NCBI GenBank assembly: GCA_023627715.1
Contig: JAMAHW010000031.1
Location: forward strand, 333,732-397,731
Length of the DNA stretch: 64,000 nucleotides
Source of the DNA: Periconia sp. R9002
Lineage: Eukaryota; Ascomycota; Dothideomycetes; Pleosporales; Periconiaceae
Direction: 5' to 3'
This document shows positions 42,602-53,187 of the stretch, one piece after another. Within the stretch, counting starts at the first letter, position 1, and every line of letters begins with the position of its first letter. The notes under the pieces are model-generated. The model was not told the DNA's origin. It searched no databases and worked only from the letters and a program-made list of their open reading frames with translations. The position numbers and the translations under genes were made by a program.

Positions 42602-44408
42602 TTAGCTCACTCGGCGTCGTCGCCCTCGGCTCCCGCCTTCTGGACGCTGCGCAAGGACCTCGCGTAATTGGGCATCGTCCTTGTCTTTTTCAGGGTGATG
42701 GACGCGTACATGCCTAGCACAGAATGTCAACACGTGAAATGTAGTCCACATTTGCCGAGGATTCCATACCTTTGCAAGTTGTCTGGTCGTGGGTACTTGT
42801 GTTCTCGGTCGGGACAAAAGGGACATACATAGCCTGGAGAGGCATGTACTAAGCCGTGACGTATCATTTCATTTTTGCGCTTGAAACCTTTCCCGCCCTC
42901 GCTTCGTGGACAATCGGGAACAGGACAGAAATGAGATCGGGTTTGGGAATGAACATTTGCATGTGAGCTGAAGCAGGGTGTTAGCATGATCGACTCACAA
43001 GGGTACAGTAAGGTGGCCAATGAAGATTCGTTACTTACTTCAGTAGATACTGTGTCTGAAATGGAGGGGCATTGCAGCCCGGATGGTCACATTTGAAACC
43101 ACCCGCACCGTGAGATGGAATATGCTGGATGTTGGGACCCACTGGAGGAGGAAGCGTCCTGGAGGTGATGGTACTGTCAATGCTCAGTCTGGGGCCTTGA
43201 GAACCCGGGCTCAAACCATCAGAACTCTGGTAACTGTCGTTCGAGGTTGCTGAATTGATCGTAGCCGAATATGGCCCTATATCGGATGCTTGTGAGGGTC
43301 TTCGCGTGCTCAGGAAGGAAAGTTGTTGGCCAGTCCTTAGGAAAGGGTCGCGGATTTGAATATCGCTACTGCTCCCCGGTGATGCGGCACTCAGAGGGTA
43401 CGCACTCGCAGGAGAGAGTGAAGTTATGGAAAGCTGCCGACTAACAGAAGTGGGAGACTGTCCGATGGACGATATTGACTGGCGATGAGGGAGCTGTGTT
43501 CTATTTATCTCTTGCTCCTGTGCAGCCGTTTCCGCCAAATCGCTGAGATGCCGAAACGAGGGTAATTGCTGCTTCTGACCAGGTGATGCCGTGGAAGCTT
43601 CTGTGGGTGGTGATTGGGGTGTCTGTAGAGCGGGAAGCCTTTGTACATCTGAGCCTCTTGGGGGTGGTATGATCAGTTCGTGGAGGTTAGGGGAAGCGAC
43701 CACTGGTTGTGCGTGCGACTGCCCGTTAGAGAAGGATCCCTGTCGTTCCGCAAGGTGGGCAGGCGACGAAGGCAGAACCGTGGAACCGGGAGTAGTGGAT
43801 TTGACGTCATTTGTTTTTAGCAGGCCACCATTTACCACGGGTCCCGTAGACGAAGACTCGGATCTTGCAATCTCGGTGTTCAACGCATGACGGTCTTGGC
43901 CATCTAACTCAACAACGGAATCCCGGTGCACAGGGAGAGCTGGAGCTTTGAAGACATTGTTTTGCGAATCCGAATTCGTTCCCGTAGAGGCACTGAGTGC
44001 TTCTTGGGCAACCTTGGGCAAATTCAGCGGAGGGCCTTCGGCGGGTCTTGATGGGTGATGAGCGATGTGAAAAGACACTGATGCCGCGGTGGGAGAAGGG
44101 TCGTCTTCATCCATATCGGAGCCTGACTCGGAATTCAATGCATGTGCACCGGCATCCCGGGCAATGTCAGGCCGATTGGGCTCCATGGTGTTGATGAGCA
44201 CGAAGTCACCGGGACTTGGATTTGTCTTTCTCCGATTAGACTTTTTACGCCTCCGAGAATGAGAGGGACTGACGTTGTGGGTGTTTGGAGACAGTATGCT
44301 GTGATGCGTCACTGGCGGTGGGGGCGAAGGACTGGGGGTCGCTCTGGGCTTGAATGGGGTGAGGCCTGGGGATCGTTGAAGATACTCGTCGGAATCGTAA
44401 TTGGACAT
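42602..44408 (-). CDS. C2H2 zinc-finger transcription factor, three fingers
   Basis: Three exons: 44408-43039, 42967-42770 and 42713-42602; 559 residues. About 430 residues of Ser/Pro/Gln-rich, disordered sequence come first, with a basic patch SRRRKKSNRRK near residue 55. The DNA-binding region is at the C-terminus: finger 1 FKCDHPGCNAPPFQTQYLLN followed by SHANVH; finger 2 HFCPVPDCPRSEGGKGFKRK then RHGLVH; finger 3 YVCPFCPDREHKYPRPDN then QRHVRVHH. A basic Arg tail (RGRRRR) ends the protein. Introns split fingers 1 and 3, which is why the fingers are incomplete in any single open frame. The EGGKGFKRKNEM and CPDREHKYPRPDNLQRH patterns recur in conserved Pezizomycotina factors, but I cannot give a name or target. 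Confidence 0.92.
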
Positions 44409-45570
44409 AAGTCACTCGAGGCTGAGGCTCAGAGTTGTAGCCTCGATTCAGATGGCGGTCAAGCAGGCAAAAAGTAAGGGTAAGCTAAACCATTGGATAG
44501 CGTACTACCACATAAACTTGGTGCCTCGGGTAACGAAGGACGGGTGGCTGGCGCAAGGCAATCGGAGGTGGATGAGGCCTTGGAGGGGATAGATGATGGT
44601 CTGTCACGACGAGGGGAAAGCTGTGCATGTAGTCAGCATGGCATGGTATGGCATGGCATGAGTGGGAAGTGACGGCCCGAGGAGAAGAAGACGAAAAGAG
44701 GGAAAACAAGATGTAGAGAGAAGAAGAGAAGAAGAAGAAGAAACGAAAGGGACAAGTAGGGTAGGCACGATAGAGTGGAGATGTGGTGGTGAAGTTTGGT
44801 TGGTGCTTGGTGACCGAAACGAGCAGGAAGTGGCAGCAGTAGACAAGATTAGGAAGTTGCAAACAAGAGGGGAGCTCTAGCGATGCCCGAGCTGACGGGT
44901 AAAAAGGGAATTCCAGGCAGCGGCTCATCAGAGAGAGGATTTCAAGACAGCAGAGGGTAAGGGGAGAGAGAGGGGGGGGGTTGCATGCGGGCGGGGCAGG
45001 GGCCGAGCAAGGCAGGCAGGCATGCCAGATGGACGAGTGAGATGGATGGAGACAACAAAAGGGTAGCAGGTAGGTAGATTGGAGGGATGCGGCTCTGCGC
45101 GGGCAAGGTAGGGGAAACATACCCGAGGGAACACGCTTTTCAGCCTCAAGAGGGCGGTGGAGAAGGGACGGGCGGGTGCCGATGCCGATCTCACACAGAG
45201 GTCAACCAAGGTGCTGGCTCAACGAACGCATGGGGGAAGACGATCCCAACGAGGGCCGTGAGCCCAATGCTAGGTAGGTAAGTAGATGTATAGGTATCTG
45301 AGATGTACGTGGAGTAGATGGGTGGGCTCCGGCCGTAAGCGAGGGGGAGGAGAAGGAGAAGGAGAAGAAGAATGACTGTGTCGCAGCGGGTCGATTTGAC
45401 AGTCGACTGGGACTGGCAATGCAGAAGATGAAGGCCGAGGCTGTCGTCTGCTTTAGTCGGTCCCAGGCCCGGTAGTGCGAAGGGGTGGGCGCAACGGCAA
45501 TGCAGGTGGAGCTGAAGAGAGCGGCGCGGGCGACGAGGGAGGGAAAGACAATAACAGTAATGCGGGTGAG

Positions 45571-45614
45571 GATGATGATGCGGATGGTGATGACGATGAT
45601 GGTGATGATGATGG
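45571..45614. repeat. GAT/GATG microsatellite
   Basis: Imperfect GATGATGATG, GGTGATGACGATGATGG and GTGATGATGATGG units. Confidence 0.8.
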
Positions 45615-46135
45615 TAGGGACGGTGAGGAAGGCTAGGTAGGGCGGCGGAAAATAGACGGGATGGATGGAGAGGCAGGCCATCAGCAGCAGGAGTAGCATG
45701 AGTAGAAGCGGTAGCGGTTTGGAGCTCCAGAACCCGCAAGTAGCAAGCGGCGCTGCACTGCGCCTGCTGCACACTCTGCACTCTGCATAGGCAGGTAGGC
45801 GGGCGGCAACAAGTCAACTGCAGAGGAAGGGGGAAAGAATCGCCATGATTTTTTCCCAAAAACGGCCGTCGAGAGCATTTGGCAGTTAACCATGTACAAT
45901 ACAGTACAGTACATGCATAGGTAGGTACATACATGTAGGCATGGGTCGTACAGCCAGGCAACCCGTAGTAGACGACGACGGCGCATTGGCTGGTAGCAGA
46001 TGATGGCCCCTTTTCTCTCGCGCGCGCCTTCTCTCTGCCTCTCTCTCTCTGTTGTTTGCATGCATCTCGTTCATCCCGTCCAGCACAGCAGGCGAGGCCC
46101 TCTGGGAGGCGGAGGCGGAGGCGTAGGCTTACTCG

Positions 46136-46160
46136 TCCTGTCCTGTCCTGTCCTGTCCTG
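46136..46160. repeat. TCCTG pentanucleotide repeat x5
   Basis: Five exact TCCTG units, followed by further interrupted copies to about 46180. Confidence 0.9.
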
Positions 46161-46830
46161 TGCTTGTCCTGGTCGTCCTGTTGATGATTGCGGGCTAGCG
46201 GCCCCCGACACCCCGCATACAAGGTAAAAGCGCGTGGAGCGAGGAGCGTGGAGCGTGGAGGGAAACACTGGAGACTAGCACGCTAGTCGCTACAAAGCCT
46301 AGCTCCCCAGTTGTTACTAATCGTCACAAATCATAATCATCAGCCATGCTGCCATGTACAACACCAAAACACTTCTACACACACATGCTCTATACCGTTG
46401 ATGCTGATCCATGCAGCCATGGGCCGAGCTGGACATTTTTCTCACCATGCCCCATTTCCATTTCCCCAAGAGGATTGGCTCCGTAATGACTCCTTGATTA
46501 ATGCCTTCTCCTCTGTAGTAGAGCCACATGTATGTACCTACCTAGGTAAATAACCATTGTCCAGAGAGGTAACTACTTGGGTGAATACCCCGCACGCACA
46601 CAGCCTTCAGACCGTTGGCATCATGCTGCGCTGCGCTGCGCTGACGAGCCGCTATGCTAGCCGTCGTATTGCCCGCCCACTGCCGACCCTGCTCCTGCTG
46701 CCTGCCCTCCAACATGCAATGTCCACATCACCATGACCATTAGTGCTAACGTATGTATGGATAAAAACTATCAACATGGTGTCTGGTCTTGCCCACCATC
46801 GCCTTATCCCTGCTTGTTTCCTTCTCTCCC

Positions 46831-46857
46831 CACACACACACACTCTCTCTCTCTCTC
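46831..46857. repeat. CA/CT dinucleotide repeat
   Basis: Six CA units run directly into CT units. Confidence 0.85.
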
Positions 46858-47012
46858 CTTTATGTTTCTGGTTACCCTCTCCCATCTGTCCTGTCCATGC
46901 CTTTTCCTTATCGTACACCCACCCATCAACCGCCGCATCGCCAACCCAGCCTTCTAGACATGTGTATATGTGTGCGCGCGCCATGATGCAAAGCCAAAAC
47001 GGGAACCGCGCA

Positions 47013-47031
47013 CCCCCCCCCCCCCCCCCCC
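47013..47031. repeat. Poly-C run of 19
   Basis: Uninterrupted C19; length may be an assembly estimate. Confidence 0.8.
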
Positions 47032-47130
47032 ACACATGGCGGCTAACCAGCACAGTATGGCCATGTACTTGTACAGCCGCCCCCGTCGCCTTCCCCATGA
47101 GAAACAGTGCCCCCACAGACGCCCACTAGC

Positions 47131-47196
47131 ACCACGACCCATTGGCTACCGAGGCACAGCACCATGACCCATTGGCTACCGAGGCACAGCACCATG
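47131..47196. repeat. 30-bp tandem duplication
   Basis: Units at 47131-47160 and 47161-47190, each ACCAYGACCCATTGGCTACC followed by GAGGCACAGC, differ at one base (position 5, C or T). A third copy is cut short after ACCATG. Confidence 0.9.
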
Positions 47197-47360
47197 GCTA
47201 CAGTGGAAGCGAGTCGCCCGTGCTAAGCAAGAAAAAAGAAACCAAGGAGAGAGGTAGAAGGAGAAGGAGAAGAAGAAGAAAAAAAAAAGAACTCTAGGAT
47301 CTGCCCAATCACTCCTCGTTCTTCACCCGCTGGGCCGCCGCTTTACAGCCTCCCCATCAC

Positions 47361-49715
47361 TCACACCTGCGACTTGCCGCCGAACCCTGGAATGCCCGTC
47401 CACTTTTTACCTTCTGGCAGTCGGGGTCGCCCAAAGTTCTCATCCAGGTCCAAAATCACCTTGAGCGCGTTGCGGCTGCGCAAGTACGGCAGTGGGGCTT
47501 TGGCCTCTGCAAGTCCAACTCCGGGCTCGACATGTCCATGTGTGCCCTCATCACTGCCGTGGCCTGGCATCGGGAAGGTTCTAGTCATCGTCAGCACATC
47601 TTCTTCACTCCGTCTGCCCGCTTGCTGGATCCATCAGTCTTACCGTTGCAGCACCTCGTAGCCCGCCAACGTAAACCCAAATTGAGGCGACGATCGCATG
47701 ATACGGGCAGGCCCACCCTTGAAGAACGCCTTGAATCCTTCTTGCTGGTAGATCGTCGTCGCTGCGTGTCGTAGGCCCGTGTATGTTGCTTCACCCTTGC
47801 GTGCTTCCACCTGCAGCCTCGTCTTGATAACATCGCAGGGTGTCGTGAGATAAGCTGCGGGCATACCCGCAATCGCACCTGCCGTCAGCATCTGGACAAC
47901 CCCCAGTGATTTTTGCGGGCTTTCTCCAAAGTAGTCTTTCTTGAGGTGACTGTACGTGGGAAAGTAAATGGCCGAGAAGGGCACTGTCTGTTGTTAGAAG
48001 TGATGTCTCGCATAACACGTCTGAAGCGAAGCAAGCTCACCATCGCGCAGCAGACAAGCACTGGCACCCTTGTAAAGGCCAACCAGCCCCAGGTTTTTGA
48101 CGATCCACAGCGCAGAGCGCTTGGGTGTGCCCTCGACCGTTTTCGCGACCTCACCTTGCACTTGCAATCGAATCTTGACAATCTCAAGCGGGTTGGTAAA
48201 GACCTGTACGAGCTTGGATTAGTATGCCCTGGCCGCATGTCAACATTGCTGTTGGGGAAAAGACGTACAACTTGACAAGCACCCGCCGCACCACCAGCGA
48301 AAAGCTCCCACGGCCACCAAATGTTTCCAGTCGCCTTATCCGTGAACTTTCCTCGCACCAAATCGTTCACCGTGAGCTTAATAGCTTTCTCGGGTGCAAC
48401 ACCAACGAGTTGAGGAAGAACTCCAGAGTACAGACCCGTGAAGCCTTCGTTCTTGATGACTTTCCTCGCACAGTCAAGCGAGTTTTTGTACAGGACCTGA
48501 CCAACCGCCGAACTCCTCTGGTTCTGCATTCGCGTCTTTACCAAATCGATGGGGTACACCATAAATGCTCCAAAGGCTCCTGCTATCGATCCGAGCGCAA
48601 AATGATGGACAGACTCGAGCACGTCGTGCAGTATGGACTTTGTACTCGCAAAGGCTTTCTGACCAGCATCTGCTACGGCACCGGCCCCAATGGAATACGC
48701 CGTGTGCCACGAGGGGTCGAGGACGCGTGCGAAATCCCTCAAACCCAATCTGCCAGACGGCTCGTCGAGACCAGCAAAGTGGAAAAGGATGTCGGCCTCC
48801 ATAGGTGTATATAAATTGAAGCGGCTGATACGAGACGCCTCATTCAAGAAATCTGTACGTGTAATCTTGCCGTCAGAACTCTTGCTCGCCGCGTTGCGAA
48901 TGATGAGCTCGACCATGTCCATTTGCTGGATCATATTCTGGAAGGCTCGTACGTTGGCGTATGAAATCTTGCTGCCGGCAGAGATGTTGCAGAGAGTGGG
49001 CAGGTTCTCGAGGAGATAGTCGGACAGCTTGTGACTGGCCGTCTCCCGAATGATGCGCTGGAATTCTTCAGGCTCAATGAAACCATCTTTGTTCTTATCA
49101 AAGTGTATAAAGGCCTGACGAACGCGCTCTCCCTGGAGGCCACGAAGCATCTGAGCAAATTGTGGGTATGTCATGACGTGGCGCTTGTCCTTGGAACCGA
49201 TGTAGAGTGTGGCCCACTCTGACATCCAGTTGAATGGCAGGCTGTCCTCTCCCTTGTGTGCCTTCCAAATCTCGTAAAAGTTGTCGAAATCAATGAAGCC
49301 GGTCCTGTTCCGATCGAAAAAGCGAAATATGACTTCATACTCGGCGTCGGGTTTCGCGAGGAGGTTTTGGAAGACAGCCCAGTCCTGCAGACTGACACGG
49401 CCCTTACTGTCGCGGTCTGCCACGGCGAACAGAATGCCATATTGGTAGCGCTTGATCTTGTGCTGAGCGAGAAGAACAGGTGCGTTGTTAGTCTTTTGAG
49501 CTGTCTCGACATGTTGCACACCGGCGCGCTGCACTCACGTAATCCTCGCTCTCTGGCGCAACGGCGTCGATGAAGTCGTTTTCCTCGAGATAGTGCTCGC
49601 CATCGTCGCTCTTTTTTGCATGCTTGAGGAAGGTCTGGCGCATGACATGGGACATCTGGGGTTCCTCGGAGGTGCCAAGGAGCACCTCGCCCACCTGCTC
49701 CTTGACGGTCGCCAT
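47361..49715 (-). CDS. AGC1: Mitochondrial Ca2+-regulated aspartate/glutamate carrier
   Basis: Five exons: 49715-49539, 49462-48269, 48203-48041, 47983-47644 and 47580-47361; 697 residues, close to human citrin/aralar (about 675). The N-terminal half holds EF-hand units, seen at [24 protein letters not shown] and [12 protein letters not shown]. The C-terminal half has three mitochondrial-carrier repeats with signatures [25 protein letters not shown] and [14 protein letters not shown] tail of about 75 residues follows. The carrier exchanges mitochondrial aspartate for cytosolic glutamate plus a proton and supports the malate-aspartate shuttle; EF-hands sense calcium in the intermembrane space. 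The VV joint in CQVVFTNP and the DVPFSAIYF joint confirm introns 2 and 3. Confidence 0.96.
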
Positions 49716-50475
49716 GGAGGAAGGCCAAGGGTTTGTAGGGTGTTGAAAAGGAAGCAATTGGTCGCGGAAGAAAGCGGACGAGGGGGATAACGAGGGTATA
49801 AGGTAGGAATGAAGGCTGTGGGGTGAGTAGCAAGGTAGAGGAGGAGCTGGTAAGCTTGCGAAAAGCGGAGGTAGACGACGTTTTTTAAGCTAGGACCTAC
49901 TTGAGTAGTATCGATTACTTAGCGTCCGGGTCGGGGGGAACTCGAAAAAGCATGGAGAAGAAGCCGACCATGGTGCCAAGGCTGGATTCATACCGACCTA
50001 CATACTTACCTACTCTTGTTCACTTTTGCTCTGATGTCTTCTCCATCTTGCATGTTCAACACATAAGTAGGTAGCAATCGCTCATCCGCCGCATCCATCA
50101 CCGCCCAAGGGCACAGTGCAGTGATGATCCTTCAAGTTTCCGCCGGCCACCCATCCGACACACCGCCATTGCACAAGCCATAACACAGTTGGTCCATCTG
50201 GTCGACCCTGCATGGAGTTAGCGTGGGGGAAGCAGCATACATACGACCATGTGCATTGGGGGCTCAACCAAACTTTCGCATCGCCTGTCCTTCCATAATT
50301 CTGCTTTCGCATGGCGTCAGCGGTTTTCGGGCTCGCAATCAAGTTAGCTTTGCAAAGGCGTCTTTTTGAAAATAGAAAACATTGCAAATAATCATCGTCA
50401 AAACAAAGGTGCGGGGATATAATTGGCCGCTAACAGCATGTGCCGAATGTAATGGTACAGTCTACAGATTCCACT
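49716..50475. other. Intergenic between AGC1 and PDX1
   Basis: 760 bp with no gene: promoter of AGC1 on the left and 3' flank of PDX1 on the right. TACCTAC-type motifs occur at about 49992-50013 and AAGTAGGTAG at about 50065. Confidence 0.5.
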
Positions 50476-51962
50476 TCAAACTACAAGACGTCCGGGTTCG
50501 GCTTCAAGCACACTCTTCACACGCTCCAAGAACACACGTCCTCTTCGTTCGTCGCCTTTTGGCACGCTGATGCTCAATACATTTACGGGACCAGCGACTT
50601 TCGCGGAGCCGCTCGATCTGGCCGCAGTAGGCTTTTTGCCCGCAAGAAGGTCCAGAATGTCCGACTTCCTGGGTGCTGGAGTCGCCCTCAACGAAGTCGG
50701 AGGCAAGGCCGTCACTTGTGGCACGAAGCTTCCCCGGCTATTCTTCCTCGTGACCTTGTCCAAACCCAGCACTGCGTTGAAAAGTTCATCAGCAGAAGGC
50801 TTCAACACCTGCGAGCGAGGAAGATTATCGTTGGCAAGCTCCGTAGCACGAGCGATGAAGGTTGAGACGGGGAGGAACACGCCGATCGACTCCTGCACAC
50901 GCTTCTGGCAGTCATAAACAGCCTTCAGCGAGATGGGCAGTGCGATTTCTACGGGGGCTTCTTCGATGGCGGCAGGCACCTCTTGAATCTCTTTAGTAGC
51001 CTTTGCAGGCGCCTTCTCCTTGGGTTCCGCGACCTTGATGTTGGATAGGTCCAGATGAGAAAGCTTCTTCAACCGCTCTGCCACCTCATATGCATATGAC
51101 TCCTGAATCTTGCCGATGTATGCCAGAACATCACCCTTCAACAACCTGCCGTTCGGGCCGGTTGCTGGGATTTTTTCCGCTTCTTCTTTCGGTAGACCGG
51201 CCTCTTTCATCAAATGTTGCACAGAGGGGTATAGTGGGTACGTCTGTTTCTGCGCCTTTCCAGCGCTGGTCTTGGAAGCTCCTGACGAGGATGCGGGCTT
51301 GGAACTTGAACCAGAGCTTTCATTCTTGGGAGCTGGCGCAGGCTCTTGCTTGGGTTGCTCCTTGGGAGCATCCTTCTTCGGCGACGCTGTCTTGTCCTCG
51401 GCCGGTATTTCCAGAGAGGCCAGATCATCACCTGGCTCTGCTGTGACGGCTATCCGAGTGCCAACTTGAACGCCTTTGGAGCCGTCGCCTTGCTGCAGTC
51501 CATATCAGCGTTTGACCTAGGAGGGCGGGATCATCATCCCAACGTACTATGATTTTTGCAAGGATACCATCGTCCTGTGCCTCCACATCCATCTGTGCCT
51601 TATCTGTTTCAATCTCGAGAAGGACGTCACCGGCAACAAAAGAGTCACCTAATAAGGCCCGTCAGCTAGGTCTGAACCCACAAGAATAAATCGCCGGCGA
51701 GCCGAATGGAGATGGCCGTACCCTCCTTGACCCTCCAGCTCGCGATATTTCCCTCGGTCATCGTCGGGGAAAGCGCAGGCATGTTGAAATTTTGTGCCGC
51801 CAGCACCGCCTGGCTGGAGTGGAATGCTATAAGAAGAGTTAGTAACAAAGCACGCTTCCCTCCGTAAGTGGTACGGGTCTTACCCCGGCGAGAGACATGA
51901 TTGCGGAGCTGCTGGTTCGCAGCGCGTGCTGACAATTTACATGCCGCAGCGATTGAAGCCAT
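50476..51962 (-). CDS. PDX1: Pyruvate dehydrogenase complex protein X (E3-binding protein)
   Basis: Four exons: 51962-51884, 51826-51722, 51648-51548 and 51492-50476; 433 residues (yeast Pdx1 is 410). The N-terminus is a basic Ser/Ala-rich mitochondrial presequence ending near [10 protein letters not shown]. The lipoyl domain follows: [19 protein letters not shown], then the lipoyl-lysine site [17 protein letters not shown]. After an Ala/Pro/Ser/Lys linker comes the E3-binding domain [20 protein letters not shown] with [17 protein letters not shown]. The C-terminal third lacks the catalytic HxxxDG motif of E2, so it is protein X and not dihydrolipoyl transacetylase. It tethers dihydrolipoamide dehydrogenase to the E2 core of the matrix PDH complex. 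Confidence 0.94.
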
Positions 51963-52257
51963 AGGAGGAGCAATTGGCGGCAGAGTGGATCGAAGATAAG
52001 GTGGAGAGAGCGAAGAAGTGAGGTTGTGGAAGAGAGCCCAGCTTGTTGAGATCTTCCCGGCGATGGTCCATGCGCGACCGAGAACTAGTGGCTGCAACTT
52101 TCGAGCTCAACGCGACAGACCAAACAGCGCTCCATTGTTAACTACCTACTTACCTACATAATAGGTACCTAGTTGCACTGCAAGTACAAGCAGAATTTCT
52201 CAAGTGCACCTAACCTCTCATCGCCTCAAGCCGCCCTTTTGCTTCCCGTTGAGCGGG
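51963..52257. promoter_or_regulatory. Short divergent promoter, PDX1 / two-TM mitochondrial protein
   Basis: 295 bp between outward-facing start codons. At 52142-52171 it has a dense ACTACCTACTTACCTACATA array continuing into ATAGGTACCTAG. Confidence 0.6.
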
Positions 52258-53187
52258 ATGGCCGCGTTTTCCCGGGGGTTGACCAGCATTCTTCATCGGC
52301 GCTGTTTCCGACTCCCCTCACCCATTCGCACCGCCAATGTGCCTGTGCGATCACAGTGCCCGCCATGTCCACCACGATGCATCGCCCGCCGATATTTCTT
52401 TTCCGCCATATCTCGACGATTTGCAGAGCCTGCCCGATTCAGCCGACCTGCCACCCCCTCGTACGTGACCAGTGATCCCGTGTTGCGCAAAGTTATATCC
52501 GACCGCCAGCCCATCCTCCTATACAGAGAGCCCAACCCCAGCAAATATCTCCTCAAAGTATATGGTTTCGCCATTCTGTCCACAGGGATTGGGCTATACA
52601 GTTTCTACTTTAGCAAGACAGTCCCCAAAGAGCAACCCTTCTTCGTGGTGCCCACCTACATCTTCATCGGGTTTGCATTCGTCGTCATTGGAGTACACAT
52701 CTTCCAGCGTCCGGTTCGCCGCATCACTACACTTGAGGTTTTGCCTCCTGCCATGGGAGGACGGCTGCAGTTGCGCATAAGGGGCAGGAAACACCCGTTT
52801 GCCAAGGAAACCGAACTTGTCACGGATATTTGGGAGCCCGTCATTTCCGAGAAGACCAATCCCATGGTTAAGGAGATTCTGGAAGCCAACCGTGCTCGCA
52901 AGCAGAGTCTTTTAGATGGTCTAAGAGACAGAGGCTATCTGGCCGCACTATGGGAGCTGGGCGCTCGCTTCTTGGACCAGAGATGGACATCATTTTTTCT
53001 GCGGTTCAAGTTTGCAGTATTGCAATTTGGTCAAGCCAAACTTGACGTTGAAGGGGTCAAGTGGAAACTGGACTGTAATGGGTATCTGCTCGAAGACGGC
53101 AAAGGTAGGTGTCCCATCAATGTCACGTTCGGGTCAATTCTTGCTAACAAAACCGTAGCCCTGGACCGAATCATTAGTGAAGAGTAA
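52258..53187 (+). CDS. Two-TM predicted mitochondrial membrane protein (TMEM223/Mrx15-like?)
   Basis: Two exons, 52258-53104 and 53159-53187, give 291 residues. The frame is open further 5' but ATG 52258 is its first start codon. Residues 1-70 are Arg/Pro-rich with few acids and look like a mitochondrial presequence. After LLYREPNPSKYLLKVYGF come two hydrophobic segments, about residues 99-120 and 130-150 (TYIFIGFAFVVIGVHIF), then PVRRITTLEVLPP and a soluble C-terminal domain. This order resembles TMEM223/Mrx15, a mitoribosome-associated inner-membrane protein; similarity is by layout only. The intron (GTAGGT donor, TGCTAAC branch, GTAG acceptor) is 54 nt and has no stop, so retention would insert 18 residues in frame. 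It shares a 295-bp promoter with PDX1. Confidence 0.8.
   Translation: MAAFSRGLTSILHRRCFRLPSPIRTANVPVRSQCPPCPPRCIARRYFFSAISRRFAEPARFSRPATPSYVTSDPVLRKVISDRQPILLYREPNPSKYLLKVYGFAILSTGIGLYSFYFSKTVPKEQPFFVVPTYIFIGFAFVVIGVHIFQRPVRRITTLEVLPPAMGGRLQLRIRGRKHPFAKETELVTDIWEPVISEKTNPMVKEILEANRARKQSLLDGLRDRGYLAALWELGARFLDQRWTSFFLRFKFAVLQFGQAKLDVEGVKWKLDCNGYLLEDGKGRCPINVTFGSILANKTVALDRIISEE

Larger units (their letters stand above)
44409..47360. promoter_or_regulatory. About 3 kb non-coding region upstream of the C2H2 gene and downstream of AGC1
   Basis: The longest gene-free stretch of the window. It is the 5' side of the C2H2 gene and holds many microsatellites (GAA, GAT, TCCTG, CA/CT, poly-C) and TAGGTAGGTA clusters at 45271-45296, 45918-45927 and 46534-46550. 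A 343-codon minus-strand frame at 45191-46222 is low-complexity and has no protein character. Large repeat-rich promoters are usual for fungal regulatory genes. Confidence 0.5.

Noticed and set aside
45191..46222. 343-codon minus-strand frame
   Set aside because: Built from microsatellites and poly-His/Ser/Leu runs; no ATG context or conserved motif. More likely promoter DNA.
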